From the NCBI GenBank assembly GCA_905206805.1, contig CAJLIR010000008.1:1-64000 (forward strand): a stretch of 64,000 nucleotides of DNA, read 5' to 3'. A model generated the notes under the pieces. It did no database searches. It saw only the letters and a program-made list of their open reading frames with translations, and was not told the DNA's origin. Each line of letters begins with the position of its first letter. Position 1 is the first letter of the stretch. This DNA comes from an uncultured Caryophanales bacterium. GTDB taxonomy: Bacteria; Bacillota_I; Bacilli_A; RF39; UBA660. Shown here in pieces: positions 8,277-16,791 of this stretch. The position numbers were made by a program, and so were the translations under genes.

Positions 8277-10070
8277 ATGGAAAAAGAAAAGAATAGAAGT
8301 GAAATTAGTGAACAATTTAAGTGGGACATTAAAAAAATGTTTTCTAACAAAGATGAAATAAATGATTGTATAGAAAGTGTTAAAGAAATTGTTTTAAATT
8401 TAGTTAAATATAAAGGTAAAATTATGGAAAGTGGTACAAGTTTATATAATATGTATCATATTCTTAATGATTATAATAGAAAAATTATTAATTTATATGT
8501 TTATTCACATATGTTATGTGATAGTGATACTAAAAATGTAGAAAATCAATCTTTAAAAATGCAAATTGATAAATTTTATGAAGATACATCAGAAAAATTA
8601 TCATTTATTTTACCAGAAATGTTAGAATATGATTTTGACTATGTTTTAAAATTAATAAATGAAGAGCCTAAATTAGAGTTATATAAATTTGATCTAGAAA
8701 AAACTTATAGATATAAAAAACATACTTTAAAAGCAGAATTAGAAGAATTAATTACAAAAGCAAATAATGCATTTGGCGGTTGTGCCGAAGTATTCTATAA
8801 CTTAGATAACTCTGATATTAATTTAGGAAAAATCATGGATGAGGATGGAAACTTAGTTGAATTAACCAATAGTAATTACATAAAATTTATGAATAGTAAA
8901 AATAGAAGTGTAAGAGAAAATGCTTTTAATAATATGTATAAATATTGGGCTAGTATAAAAAATACAGTTGCTTCTAGTTATAAGGGACAAATTAAAGAAA
9001 ATTTTTTCAATAGTAGTGTAAAAAAATATGATAGTCCATTACAAATGAGTTTATATGCTGATGCGATTGATGAATCTGTATATCATAATTTAATTGATAC
9101 GGTTCATAAAAATATGAATTTAATGTATGATTATGTAGATTTAAGAAAAAAAATCTTGGGTGTAGATCAGTTACATATGTGGGATGTTTATGTTGATTTG
9201 TGTGATAATATTGATTCCAACATACCTTTTTCACGTGGTAAAGAAATATTATTTGAGGCATTAGCTCCATTAGGAGAGGACTATCTAAATGATTTAAAAA
9301 AAGCTTTTGATGAAAGATGGATTGACTTATATCCTAATGTTGGAAAAAAATCAGGCGCATATAGTTGGGGAACTTACGATTCCTATCCATATGTACTATT
9401 AAATTATAATAATACAGTTGACTCAGTAAGTACAATGGCACACGAATTAGGTCATTCAATGCATTCATATTATTCAAGAAAAAATCAGGATTATATATAT
9501 CATGATTATCCAATTTTTTTAGCTGAAATTGCTTCAACGGTAAATGAAATTTTATTAAATGATTATATGTATAAAAATGCTTCTACTAAAGAAGAAAAAA
9601 TCTTATATTTAAATGAATTTTTAGATAAGATTAAAGGTACATTATTTAGACAAACAATGTTTGCAGAATTTGAAATGATTATGCATGATAAGTATCAAAA
9701 TAATATACCATTAACTGATGAAGAATTTAATAAAACATATTATGAGCTTAATAAACTTTATTTTGGTGATAATATGGTAAGTGATGAATTAATAAGTCAC
9801 GAGTGGAAAAGAATACCTCACTTTTATACAAGTTTTTATGTTTATAAATATGCAACAGGAATTTCAGCTGCAATTGCAATAGCTAGTGATATTTTAAATA
9901 ATGTCAGTGGTTCAAGGGAAAAATATTTAGAGTTTTTGAGCAGTGGATGTTCTGATTACCCACTTAATATACTAAAAAAATGTGGAGTTGATATGACAAC
10001 TAGTGAACCGATAGAAAAAGCTTTAGAAATGTTTAATCAAAAATTAATAGCTTTAAAAGAGTTAATTTAA
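8277..10070 (+). CDS. pepF: oligoendopeptidase F (M3 family zinc peptidase)
   Basis: PepF hydrolyses short peptides in the cytoplasm. The 597-residue product carries the HELGH zinc motif at about residues 389-393, a downstream Glu ligand in FLAEIASTVNE, and the HEWKRIPHFYTSFYVYKYATG block typical of M3B oligoendopeptidases. Start by GGAGAAAA directly upstream. It sits between dnaK and dnaJ, which are usually adjacent or separated by prmA, so a peptidase is interposed in the chaperone cluster. Whether it is under CIRCE control depends on read-through of the hairpin at 8225-8262. Confidence 0.93.
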   Translation: MEKEKNRSEISEQFKWDIKKMFSNKDEINDCIESVKEIVLNLVKYKGKIMESGTSLYNMYHILNDYNRKIINLYVYSHMLCDSDTKNVENQSLKMQIDKFYEDTSEKLSFILPEMLEYDFDYVLKLINEEPKLELYKFDLEKTYRYKKHTLKAELEELITKANNAFGGCAEVFYNLDNSDINLGKIMDEDGNLVELTNSNYIKFMNSKNRSVRENAFNNMYKYWASIKNTVASSYKGQIKENFFNSSVKKYDSPLQMSLYADAIDESVYHNLIDTVHKNMNLMYDYVDLRKKILGVDQLHMWDVYVDLCDNIDSNIPFSRGKEILFEALAPLGEDYLNDLKKAFDERWIDLYPNVGKKSGAYSWGTYDSYPYVLLNYNNTVDSVSTMAHELGHSMHSYYSRKNQDYIYHDYPIFLAEIASTVNEILLNDYMYKNASTKEEKILYLNEFLDKIKGTLFRQTMFAEFEMIMHDKYQNNIPLTDEEFNKTYYELNKLYFGDNMVSDELISHEWKRIPHFYTSFYVYKYATGISAAIAIASDILNNVSGSREKYLEFLSSGCSDYPLNILKKCGVDMTTSEPIEKALEMFNQKLIALKELI

Positions 10071-10093
10071 TAGATTAGAAAGGAGTAAGATGT

Positions 10094-11197
10094 ATGAGTA
10101 AAAGGGATTATTATGAGGTCTTAGGAGTTAGTAAGACCGCTAGTCAAGATGAAATAAAAAGTGCTTTTCGTAAATTAGCTAAGAAGTATCATCCAGATGT
10201 TTCAAAAGAACCAGATGCTGCAGAAAAGTTCAAAGAAGCACAAGAAGCTTATGCTGTTTTATCAGATGAGAATAAACGTCGTCAATATGATCAATTTGGT
10301 CATGCTGCTTTTGATAACAACGGTGCTGCAGGTGGATCTGGATTTGATTTCTCTGGTTTCGACTTTTCCGATATATTTGGTGATATATTTGGATCAGGTT
10401 TTGGTTTTGGAGGAAGAGGAACTGGACAAAATCGTAAAGCTAAGGGTAGAGATTCTGTAATGCGTATTAATTTAACTTTTGAGGAAGCTGTATTTGGTTG
10501 TAAAAAGGTAATTAATTTAGATGTTACAGAAGATTGTGATAGTTGTAATGGCCTTGGGGGACATGGTGAAAAGACTTGTCCAACCTGTCATGGTAGTGGC
10601 CAAGTTACATCTGAACAAAGAACAATTTTAGGATCATTTATGACACGTTCTACTTGTTCTGCTTGTTCTGGAAAAGGAAAAATTTTTGAAAGTACTTGTT
10701 CAAAATGTCGTGGTACAGGTAGATTAAAGAAAAATAAAGATATTGAAGTTAAAATTCCAGCAGGTGTTGATACTGGTAATCAACTTCGTTTAGCTGGAAA
10801 AGGTGAAGCAGGTTATAATGGTGGTGCAAATGGTGATTTATATCTAGAATTTAATGTAAAAGCACATCCTTTATTTGAAAGGGAAGAAAATGATGTATAT
10901 ATTACTTTACCACTTACAATAACAGAAGCTATTTTAGGAACTAAAAAGGATATACCAACTCTTTATGGTACTGTTAAATTAACAATTCCAGCTGGTACTC
11001 AAAACGGTGATAAACAACGTCTAAGAGGTAAAGGTGTAGAAGATGTTCAAACTGGTCGCAAAGGTGATATGTATGTAATTACTAAGGTAATTATTCCGAC
11101 AAAATTATCTAGAGATCAAAAGAAATTATTTGAACAATTGAATGATACTAACTTAGAAGATAGCATTGAATTTAAAAAATATAAAGAATATTTATAA
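10094..11197 (+). CDS. dnaJ: chaperone protein DnaJ (Hsp40)
   Basis: DnaJ delivers substrates to DnaK and stimulates its ATPase. The 367-residue product has the J domain with HPD at residues 33-35, a Gly/Phe-rich linker (about 76-110), four CxxCxGxG zinc repeats (CDSCNGLG, CPTCHGSG, CSACSGKG, CSKCRGTG) from about residue 148, and two C-terminal beta domains. The ribosome site AAAGGAG lies upstream. A second, mutated copy of its last 159 bp occurs in the pseudogene at 13360-13518. Confidence 0.98.
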   Translation: MSKRDYYEVLGVSKTASQDEIKSAFRKLAKKYHPDVSKEPDAAEKFKEAQEAYAVLSDENKRRQYDQFGHAAFDNNGAAGGSGFDFSGFDFSDIFGDIFGSGFGFGGRGTGQNRKAKGRDSVMRINLTFEEAVFGCKKVINLDVTEDCDSCNGLGGHGEKTCPTCHGSGQVTSEQRTILGSFMTRSTCSACSGKGKIFESTCSKCRGTGRLKKNKDIEVKIPAGVDTGNQLRLAGKGEAGYNGGANGDLYLEFNVKAHPLFEREENDVYITLPLTITEAILGTKKDIPTLYGTVKLTIPAGTQNGDKQRLRGKGVEDVQTGRKGDMYVITKVIIPTKLSRDQKKLFEQLNDTNLEDSIEFKKYKEYL

Positions 11198-11202
11198 TTA
11201 AG

Positions 11203-11233
11203 AAAATGGGATAAAATAAAATCCCATTTTTTT
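11203..11233 (+). terminator. rho-independent terminator of dnaJ
   Basis: AAAATGGGAT (11203-11212) and ATCCCATTTT (11221-11230) form a perfect 10-bp stem with an 8-nt loop followed by more T. Confidence 0.93.
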
Positions 11234-11492
11234 ATGTATTAGAAAAATTTTCTTAAATTTTCAAAATGAAAATATGTATGTACTTAAAAATATAGGTAAA
11301 GCAAAAATACGGAAATTAATTCTGTTTTTAAAGATTTATCATTTCTTTTTTATTCAAATTGATAACTAATCTTTCAAAAAAAATTTTAAGTTATTTAATA
11401 GGAGTTCTGTTTAATTTTTATTTATAAAGTTTGTTTTTATTTTAAGTATTAGAATTCATATGTTCCATAATTATTGTTTATTATATTATAAT
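11234..11492. other. AT-rich intergenic stretch without recognisable feature
   Basis: Between the converging dnaJ and glmU terminators I see no reading frame with a ribosome site, no convincing promoter and no strong hairpin. It may be decayed sequence. Confidence 0.5.
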
Positions 11493-11515
11493 AAAAATGT
11501 CCCCATAAGGGGACA
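11493..11515 (-). terminator. rho-independent terminator of glmU
   Basis: TGTCCCC (11498-11504) and GGGGACA (11509-11515) form a GC-rich 7-bp stem with an ATAA loop. On the minus strand it is followed by TTTTT. A second, weaker hairpin lies between it and the glmU stop. Confidence 0.92.
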
Positions 11516-11541
11516 AATAACAAAATAAACTTTGTTATTAA

Positions 11542-12909
11542 CTATTTTTTTAGATAATTTTCCTTTATCACTTGTTTTGCACGAGCTATAGCAAGTGAAT
11601 TTTCTGGAACACTTTCAGTTATTACTGAACCTGCACCAACTATTGCATTTTCTTCTATAGTAACAGGGGCAATTAAACTTGAATTACATCGTATAAATGC
11701 ACCATCTTTAATTGTTGTTCTATTTTTCTCCCATTTTGTATTCATGTTAGCTGTTATTACACCACAAGCAATTTCTACGTGGTTACCTATGTCAGCATCA
11801 CCAGTATATATTAAATGAGGAATTTTAGTTCCAACACCAATGTTTACATTTTTTGTTTCAGCAAAACTTCCAACTTTACAATCAGAACCAATATTTGATT
11901 TTGGTCTAATGTGTGCAAAAGGTCCAATTAGTGCGTTATCTCCAATAATACTATCTGTAATTTTGCTTGATTCTACTGTAGTTGAATTTCCTATTTTAGA
12001 AGATATTATAGTAGAATTTGGTCCAATGATACAATTATCTCCTATAACAGTTTCACCTTGAATATTTGTTCCAGGATATATAATAGTGTCTTTTCCAATT
12101 GTTGCATCTATACTGATGTATGTATTTGATGGATCAATTAGAGTTACACCATTTTCCATGTGATATTTTCTTGTTTTATTAAGTAGAGTTTGAGTTGCAA
12201 TAGAAAGTTCTTCTCTAGAATTTACCCCTTGGAATTCTGACATATCAGGTATTGTATAAACACCAAAATTATATCCAGCTTTTTTAATATGTGTAGGGAT
12301 ATCTGTTATATAATATTCTCCTTGAGCATTGTTGTTATCAAGTTTAGAGAAGGAATCTTTTAGTAAATTTCCATTAAAGCAGTAAACACCTATATTTACT
12401 TCTTTAACTTTTTCTTCAGATTCATTACAATCTTTTTTTTCAATTATTCTGTTTAAGTTTCCGTTATTATCTCTTATAACTCTTCCAAGCGAACCAGGTT
12501 CATCTACAATACCAGATAAAACTACACCACCATAGTTACCTTGTTTGCAAAAATTAACTAAAGATTTAATTGTTTGTGAAGATATAAGTGGTTGATCACC
12601 ATTTATAACAACCACAAGATCATCATCTTCAATATATTTTTCAGCTTGCATAACTGCATGACCAGTACCAAGTTGGTTTTCTTGGTAGCAAAATTTTACA
12701 TTCTTTCTTGTTTTACTTACATGTTCTTCAACTTGTTCTTTTTTATATCCAGTTATAATATAAATTTCTGATGCATCAGCATCTTGGCATGCATCACATA
12801 CATAATCTATTATACATTTATCATAAACTTTATGAAGAACTTTATGAAAATTTGATTTCATTCTTGTACCTTTTCCTGCAGCAAGAATTATTGCTTTAAT
12901 ATTTTTCAA
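11542..12909 (-). CDS. glmU: bifunctional UDP-GlcNAc pyrophosphorylase / glucosamine-1-P acetyltransferase
   Basis: GlmU makes UDP-GlcNAc for peptidoglycan in two steps, acetylation and uridylylation. The 455-residue product starts KNIKAIILAAGKGTRMKS (nucleotidyltransferase loop) and has a C-terminal left-handed beta-helix with repeated isoleucine hexapeptides; the acetyltransferase His region is HLIYTGDADIG. The start is a TTG at 12909, eight bases after AAAGGAG; the ATG 45 bp upstream lacks a ribosome site and would give a non-homologous head. Length then equals the family norm. The gene stands alone and is read toward dnaJ, with its own terminator. Confidence 0.96.
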   Translation of the reverse strand: MKNIKAIILAAGKGTRMKSNFHKVLHKVYDKCIIDYVCDACQDADASEIYIITGYKKEQVEEHVSKTRKNVKFCYQENQLGTGHAVMQAEKYIEDDDLVVVINGDQPLISSQTIKSLVNFCKQGNYGGVVLSGIVDEPGSLGRVIRDNNGNLNRIIEKKDCNESEEKVKEVNIGVYCFNGNLLKDSFSKLDNNNAQGEYYITDIPTHIKKAGYNFGVYTIPDMSEFQGVNSREELSIATQTLLNKTRKYHMENGVTLIDPSNTYISIDATIGKDTIIYPGTNIQGETVIGDNCIIGPNSTIISSKIGNSTTVESSKITDSIIGDNALIGPFAHIRPKSNIGSDCKVGSFAETKNVNIGVGTKIPHLIYTGDADIGNHVEIACGVITANMNTKWEKNRTTIKDGAFIRCNSSLIAPVTIEENAIVGAGSVITESVPENSLAIARAKQVIKENYLKK

Positions 12910-13056
12910 GAAAAACACTCCTTTTTTATAGTAATTTTGATTACTAAAGGACATTTTAACACATAAGTATGTAAAAGTCTATATAGAGATTTCAAAATTT
13001 ACCCTGTACTCTGTTAGAAATAGTTACACTTGACGATTTAGACTTAATTATAAAAG

Positions 13057-13069
13057 TAGGTAGTACCTA
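13057..13069. promoter_or_regulatory. perfect 13-bp palindrome, possible operator
   Basis: TAGGTA-G-TACCTA is a perfect inverted repeat in the gap between glmU and the chimeric pseudogene. It could be an operator for the glmU promoter or a relic; no partner regulator is visible. Confidence 0.3.
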
Positions 13070-13110
13070 ATTTTTCTATATGAAAAAATTTAATTTATTG
13101 GCACACAAAC

Positions 13111-13518
13111 AATGTTTTATAAAATGATAATGTGTGAGATTATGTATTCATATATAAAGAGAAAAATAATAGATATACAAAGTAATTATATTGTTATAGA
13201 TAATAATGGTATTAGTTATTTAATTTATAATGCTAATCCTTATTCATTTACAATAGATAAAGAAGAAACTATTTATATCAATATGTTATAGAAGATGAAA
13301 TTTCTTTATATGAATTTAAAGAAAAAGAAGAGAAAGATATGTTTTTAAAGTTGATTGAGGAAGATGTTCAAACTGGTTGTAAATGTGATATGTATGTAAT
13401 TACTAAGGTAATTATTTCAACAAAATCATCTAGAAATCAAAAAAAATTATTTGAGCAATTGAATGATACTAACTTAGAAGATAATATTGGATTTAAAAAA
13501 TATAAAGAATATTTATAA
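13111..13518 (+). pseudogene. chimeric pseudogene: 5' part of ruvA joined to 3' part of dnaJ
   Basis: From about 13111 the sequence resembles the ruvA leader and coding start at 43850-44114: it begins MYSYIK, continues SNYIV-DNNGI-YLIY-ANPYSF, and hits TAG after 49 codons because of a 4-bp deletion relative to ruvA. After the frameshift the other frame continues EDEISLYEF...MFLKLIE and then joins, at GAG|GAAGAT near 13359, a copy of the last 159 bp of dnaJ (11039-11197), including its stop codon. By eye the dnaJ part differs at about 12 of 159 positions, the ruvA part much more. No ribosome site as good as that of ruvA remains. Confidence 0.9.
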
Positions 13519-13519
13519 A

Positions 13520-13556
13520 AAAATAAAACGTTTTAAATTTTAAAATGTTTTATTTT
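13520..13556. terminator. 18-bp near-perfect hairpin, bidirectional terminator
   Basis: The arms 13520-13537 and 13539-13556 are complementary except for one C/T change. It begins with A4 and ends with T4, so it can stop transcription from both sides. It overlaps the stop codon of the transglutaminase-like gene. Confidence 0.8.
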
Positions 13557-14470
13557 GCTTCTTCAAAAATTTCTTTATTATAATTATGTTGACCCGTATT
13601 TTTGCTTGCAAGTTCATCTGATGTTATTAGAAAAAAATTATGTAAAAGTAAATTTTCTTTTGTATTAACAACAGGGTCATCCCAAGTTAAATCTAAATGA
13701 TACCATTTATCATCTAAATATACTAAATTCCAAACATGATTATCACTTGATATTTTATAATTAGGAATGTTCATTTTGTCTAAAAACAGAGCCATAGCGT
13801 CACTATATCCACCACAGATTCCCTCTCCTTGAATAAGTGGTCCATAAGCTGTTTGCGATTTATATTTAGAAATATAATTACTATTATTTAAATTGTCAGC
13901 TTTTTCACTATCATAAACAGTATTATTAATTATATAATCGTGGATTGCTTTTATTTTTTCACCATCAGTCATATTATTAGTGATAACACTGTTATAGATT
14001 TCATCTATTTTTTTATTCAACACTTCAATTTCTTCTTCTGTATATAACTTATTAACTTTTATAGTTACTTTACCAAGATTATTAATACTTATTTTTATAT
14101 TACTAAAACTATTATATGGATGTATAAAATTATTCATATATGATACTGTAGTAGCATCTTTAGTAATATTTTTAGAGTCTTCTATACAATTTTCATATTC
14201 CATAGTGCAGAAATAACTAAATTCATCCCATCCATTATTTAATCCACTATAAATAATATTTAAAATGTCTCTTTTATTTTGTGGTTTATAATTATCAGTT
14301 TGAGTTACAAATTTATAGTTATAACTTAATTTATATTCATTATAATTATTTGATGTAAATTCTTCTTTATAAACATAATTTAAAACAATATATTCAAATA
14401 GTTCATTTCTATAGACGTAAATTGTAAAAAGAGCACCAATAGTAATTAAAAAAGCTAACAATTTTTTCAT
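13550..14470 (-). CDS. membrane-anchored transglutaminase-like protein
   Basis: The 306-residue product has an N-terminal hydrophobic anchor or signal segment (KLLAFLITIGALFTIYVY) and a C-terminal transglutaminase/cysteine-protease core. The catalytic Cys is in GEGICGGYSDAM, the His in DNHVWNLVYLDDKWYHLD and the Asp in LDLTWDDPV. Domains of this type act on cell-surface proteins or peptides; the substrate is unknown. The start at 14470 follows GGTGAT by four bases; an upstream in-frame ATG at 14527 lacks a site. It is divergently placed from the DUF3298 gene. Confidence 0.8.
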   Translation of the reverse strand: MKKLLAFLITIGALFTIYVYRNELFEYIVLNYVYKEEFTSNNYNEYKLSYNYKFVTQTDNYKPQNKRDILNIIYSGLNNGWDEFSYFCTMEYENCIEDSKNITKDATTVSYMNNFIHPYNSFSNIKISINNLGKVTIKVNKLYTEEEIEVLNKKIDEIYNSVITNNMTDGEKIKAIHDYIINNTVYDSEKADNLNNSNYISKYKSQTAYGPLIQGEGICGGYSDAMALFLDKMNIPNYKISSDNHVWNLVYLDDKWYHLDLTWDDPVVNTKENLLLHNFFLITSDELASKNTGQHNYNKEIFEEAK

Positions 14471-14569
14471 TATTATCACCATTATTATTATATCAAAAAC
14501 TAAAAAAAAAAGAAGCGTAATTAACAAAATAATTTATTATTATTATTCATAGTATTAAATGGTGATATG

Positions 14570-15256
14570 ATGACTAAAAAAAATATAATTATTTTAACTT
14601 TGATTTTATTAAATATTTGTTTTATAGTAAAAAACATCTGTTTAATTTTAACAAACAATACTAATATTGATTATAACATTGAAGAGAAAAAGGTAAGTAA
14701 TATTAATGATGATGAAAAATGTAAAATAAATGTTTATTATCCAGTTAGTGACTATTCTAAATTAAATGATTTGGTAGTTAAAACTTTAAATGGTTATATA
14801 AGTAATTTTAAAAAATCTGTTTTAGAGGGAGATGATTTACCTAATCAGTATTTTAGTTTATATATTCTCTATACTAAATATGAATTTGAAGATTACTTGT
14901 CGTATGTTTTTAGAGTTTCAACATTTTTAGGTGGTGCTCATCCCGATAATACAATTTTTACTATAAATTATGATAAAAAAAATGATCAATTTATAGATAT
15001 TAATAATCTCATTCAAAAAAATAATAAAATTTTACAAATTATGTCTATAGAAAGTAGGGAAAATTTTTTTAAAAATCCTCTTTTTAAAGATAAATTAGTT
15101 TATGATATGATGTTAGAAGGAACTAGTAATTCTAAAGATAATTTTAAAAATTTTGTGTTTTCTAAAGATGGTTTAATTATCTTTTTTCCTCAGTATCAAG
15201 TAGCACCTTATAGTTATGGTGAATTTAATGTTACAATACCGTATGATAAAATATAA
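14570..15256 (+). CDS. DUF3298 (RsiV/PdaC-like) surface protein
   Basis: The 228-residue product has one N-terminal hydrophobic segment and then a domain resembling DUF4163/DUF3298: FLGGAHPDNTIFTINYD in the middle, and FSKDGLIIFFPQYQVAPYSYGEF near the end, which is the 'F..YqVAPya.G' signature. This fold occurs in the outer part of the anti-sigma factor RsiV, where it binds lysozyme, and in PdaC. No sigma factor is adjacent, and no enzyme domain is fused. Start at 14570, three bases after GGTGAT, rather than at the ATG at 14567. Confidence 0.7.
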   Translation: MTKKNIIILTLILLNICFIVKNICLILTNNTNIDYNIEEKKVSNINDDEKCKINVYYPVSDYSKLNDLVVKTLNGYISNFKKSVLEGDDLPNQYFSLYILYTKYEFEDYLSYVFRVSTFLGGAHPDNTIFTINYDKKNDQFIDINNLIQKNNKILQIMSIESRENFFKNPLFKDKLVYDMMLEGTSNSKDNFKNFVFSKDGLIIFFPQYQVAPYSYGEFNVTIPYDKI

Positions 15257-15284
15257 AAAAATCAATTCTTTTAAAGAATTGATT
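15254..15284 (-). terminator. rho-independent terminator of rpsT
   Basis: AATCAATTCTT and its complement (to 15284) form a stem that overlaps the rpsT stop codon. On the minus strand it is followed by a run of T. Confidence 0.85.
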
Positions 15285-15546
15285 AGTCCATAGCATTAAC
15301 TTTTTTAGTTAAACGAGATTTATTACGAGCCACGAAGTTTTTTGTAGCAACGCCTTTAGAAGCAGCTTTATCAATTGCTTTAATAGCAACTTTTAAATTT
15401 GCATTAGCTTGTTCTTTATCATTAGCACTAACAGCTCTTTCAACTTTTTTCATAGCGCTTTTCATACTAGCTTCATAGTTATTATTACTTACAGTTTCTT
15501 TAGCGATAACTTTAATTTTCTTTTTAGCGTTTTTCATGTTTGCCAT
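15283..15546 (-). CDS. rpsT: 30S ribosomal protein S20
   Basis: S20 binds 16S rRNA early in small-subunit assembly. The 87-residue, Lys/Ala-rich helical product starts MANMKNAKKKIKVIAKE and contains the family pattern MKSAMKKVERAV, KEQANANLKVAIKAIDKAASKGV and ARNKSRLTKKV. Ribosome site GGGAGGTGA precedes it. It is monocistronic with a terminator and is divergent from gpr. Confidence 0.97.
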   Translation of the reverse strand: MANMKNAKKKIKVIAKETVSNNNYEASMKSAMKKVERAVSANDKEQANANLKVAIKAIDKAASKGVATKNFVARNKSRLTKKVNAMD

Positions 15547-15677
15547 AATTTCACCTCCCAGTTAAATCAAGTAATTTAATTTTAACAAATTTTCTATAAA
15601 AAAGCAATAAAAATAGTGTTTTTATTGTAAATTATAATAAATTAGATAAAAAAGATAACAATAATAGTGGTGATATA

Positions 15678-16706
15678 ATGAGTAATCAAATTGATTTAAG
15701 TAAATATACGTTAAGAACTGATTTAGCAATCGATGTAATTAGTGACGATTTAGAAGGAATAGAAAGTAATGTTGAAAATTTTAATGATATAAAAGTTACA
15801 AATGTTTTAGTGAAGGAAGTAGGTAGTAAAAAAATAAATAAAAAAATCGGTAATTATATTACTATTGAGTTTTCAGATATAACTGATTATAATCATTCTG
15901 AAGCATTAAAAGAAGTATTTAGTAAAAAACTTAAATGTTTGTTAGAAAAAATGAAAATTAATTCTTCAGCATCATGTCTTATTATTGGACTTGGAAATGA
16001 TAAGTCAACTCCAGATGCCTTAGGACCTTTAGTCATTAATAATATTTTGGTTACAAATCATTTGTTTTTATATGGTGATGTAGAAAAAGGATTTAGGAAA
16101 GTAAGCGCTATATCCCCAGGAGTTATGGGGCAAACTGGTATAGAAACGAGTGATTTAATTAAAGGTATTATTTCTTCAATTGATACAGATTTTGTTATTG
16201 TAGTAGATGCTCTAGCTAGTCAATCAATTGAAAGAGTAAATAAGACTATTCAAATGACGGATACAGGAATTCATCCTGGAAGTGGTATTGGTAATAAAAG
16301 GAAGGAAATATCATCAGATACTTTAAAAAAGCCAGTTATCGCAATTGGTGTTCCAACTGTTGTTGATGCGGTTACAATTGTAAGTGATACAATAAATTAT
16401 ATGTATAAACATTACTCTTATACAAAAGACAATATAAATAAACCAAGTAATAGATTGATTACAGGTGGAGTTAATTACCTCAAAAAAGATGTTTCAGTTG
16501 ATAATAATTTGAAGCAAGAATTATTTGGTGTAATTGGAAATTTAAATGATGATGAAGTTAAACAATTAATTTTTGAAGTTTTAAGTCCAATTGGTTATAA
16601 TTTAATGGTAACACCAAAAGAAATTGACTTTGAAATAGAAAAATTAAGTGACATTATAGGTAATGGTATTAATAGAGCGTTACATAATAAAGTAGATAAT
16701 TTATGA
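15678..16706 (+). CDS. gpr: germination protease GPR (A25 aspartic-type peptidase)
   Basis: GPR degrades small acid-soluble spore proteins during germination; it is made as a zymogen in the forespore. The 342-residue product has TLRTDLAID near the N-terminus (homologues are cut after this region), IIGLGNDKSTPDALGP, SAISPGVMGQTGIET, VIVVDALAS and TDTGIHPGSGIGNKRKEIS, the conserved blocks of the family. It is the clearest single sign that this organism makes endospores. Start three bases after GGTGAT. No SASP gene is visible nearby. Confidence 0.95.
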   Translation: MSNQIDLSKYTLRTDLAIDVISDDLEGIESNVENFNDIKVTNVLVKEVGSKKINKKIGNYITIEFSDITDYNHSEALKEVFSKKLKCLLEKMKINSSASCLIIGLGNDKSTPDALGPLVINNILVTNHLFLYGDVEKGFRKVSAISPGVMGQTGIETSDLIKGIISSIDTDFVIVVDALASQSIERVNKTIQMTDTGIHPGSGIGNKRKEISSDTLKKPVIAIGVPTVVDAVTIVSDTINYMYKHYSYTKDNINKPSNRLITGGVNYLKKDVSVDNNLKQELFGVIGNLNDDEVKQLIFEVLSPIGYNLMVTPKEIDFEIEKLSDIIGNGINRALHNKVDNL

Positions 16707-16718
16707 TTGTCTTTTTTA

Positions 16719-16747
16719 TTGTCAAAAAAATTTCTAAATGATATAAT
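16719..16747 (+). promoter_or_regulatory. sigma-A promoter of nfo
   Basis: TTGTCA (16719-16724) and TATAAT (16742-16747) are separated by 17 bp, about 45 bp before the nfo start. Confidence 0.75.
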
Positions 16748-16791
16748 TTTTATGTAAGAATTTTAGTTAAAAAATAGAAAAGAGTGTATTT

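Noticed and set aside
9007..9537. Minus-strand ORFs inside pepF, dnaK, ileS and prfA
   Set aside because: They lie antisense to clearly conserved genes, have no ribosome site and show composition expected from codon bias on the other strand.
13111..13140. LexA-like box (ACAAACAATGTTTT) before the chimeric pseudogene
   Set aside because: The spacing between half-sites is one base short, and this stretch aligns better with the ruvA leader just before its start codon than with the ruvA LexA box.
13142..13291. 49-codon ORF starting MYSYIK as a real small gene
   Set aside because: It is the broken head of a ruvA copy, ended by a 4-bp deletion frameshift; similarity continues in the other frame.
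16700..16735. Terminator after gpr
   Set aside because: The possible stem is very weak, and the sequence is better explained as the -35 region of the nfo promoter.
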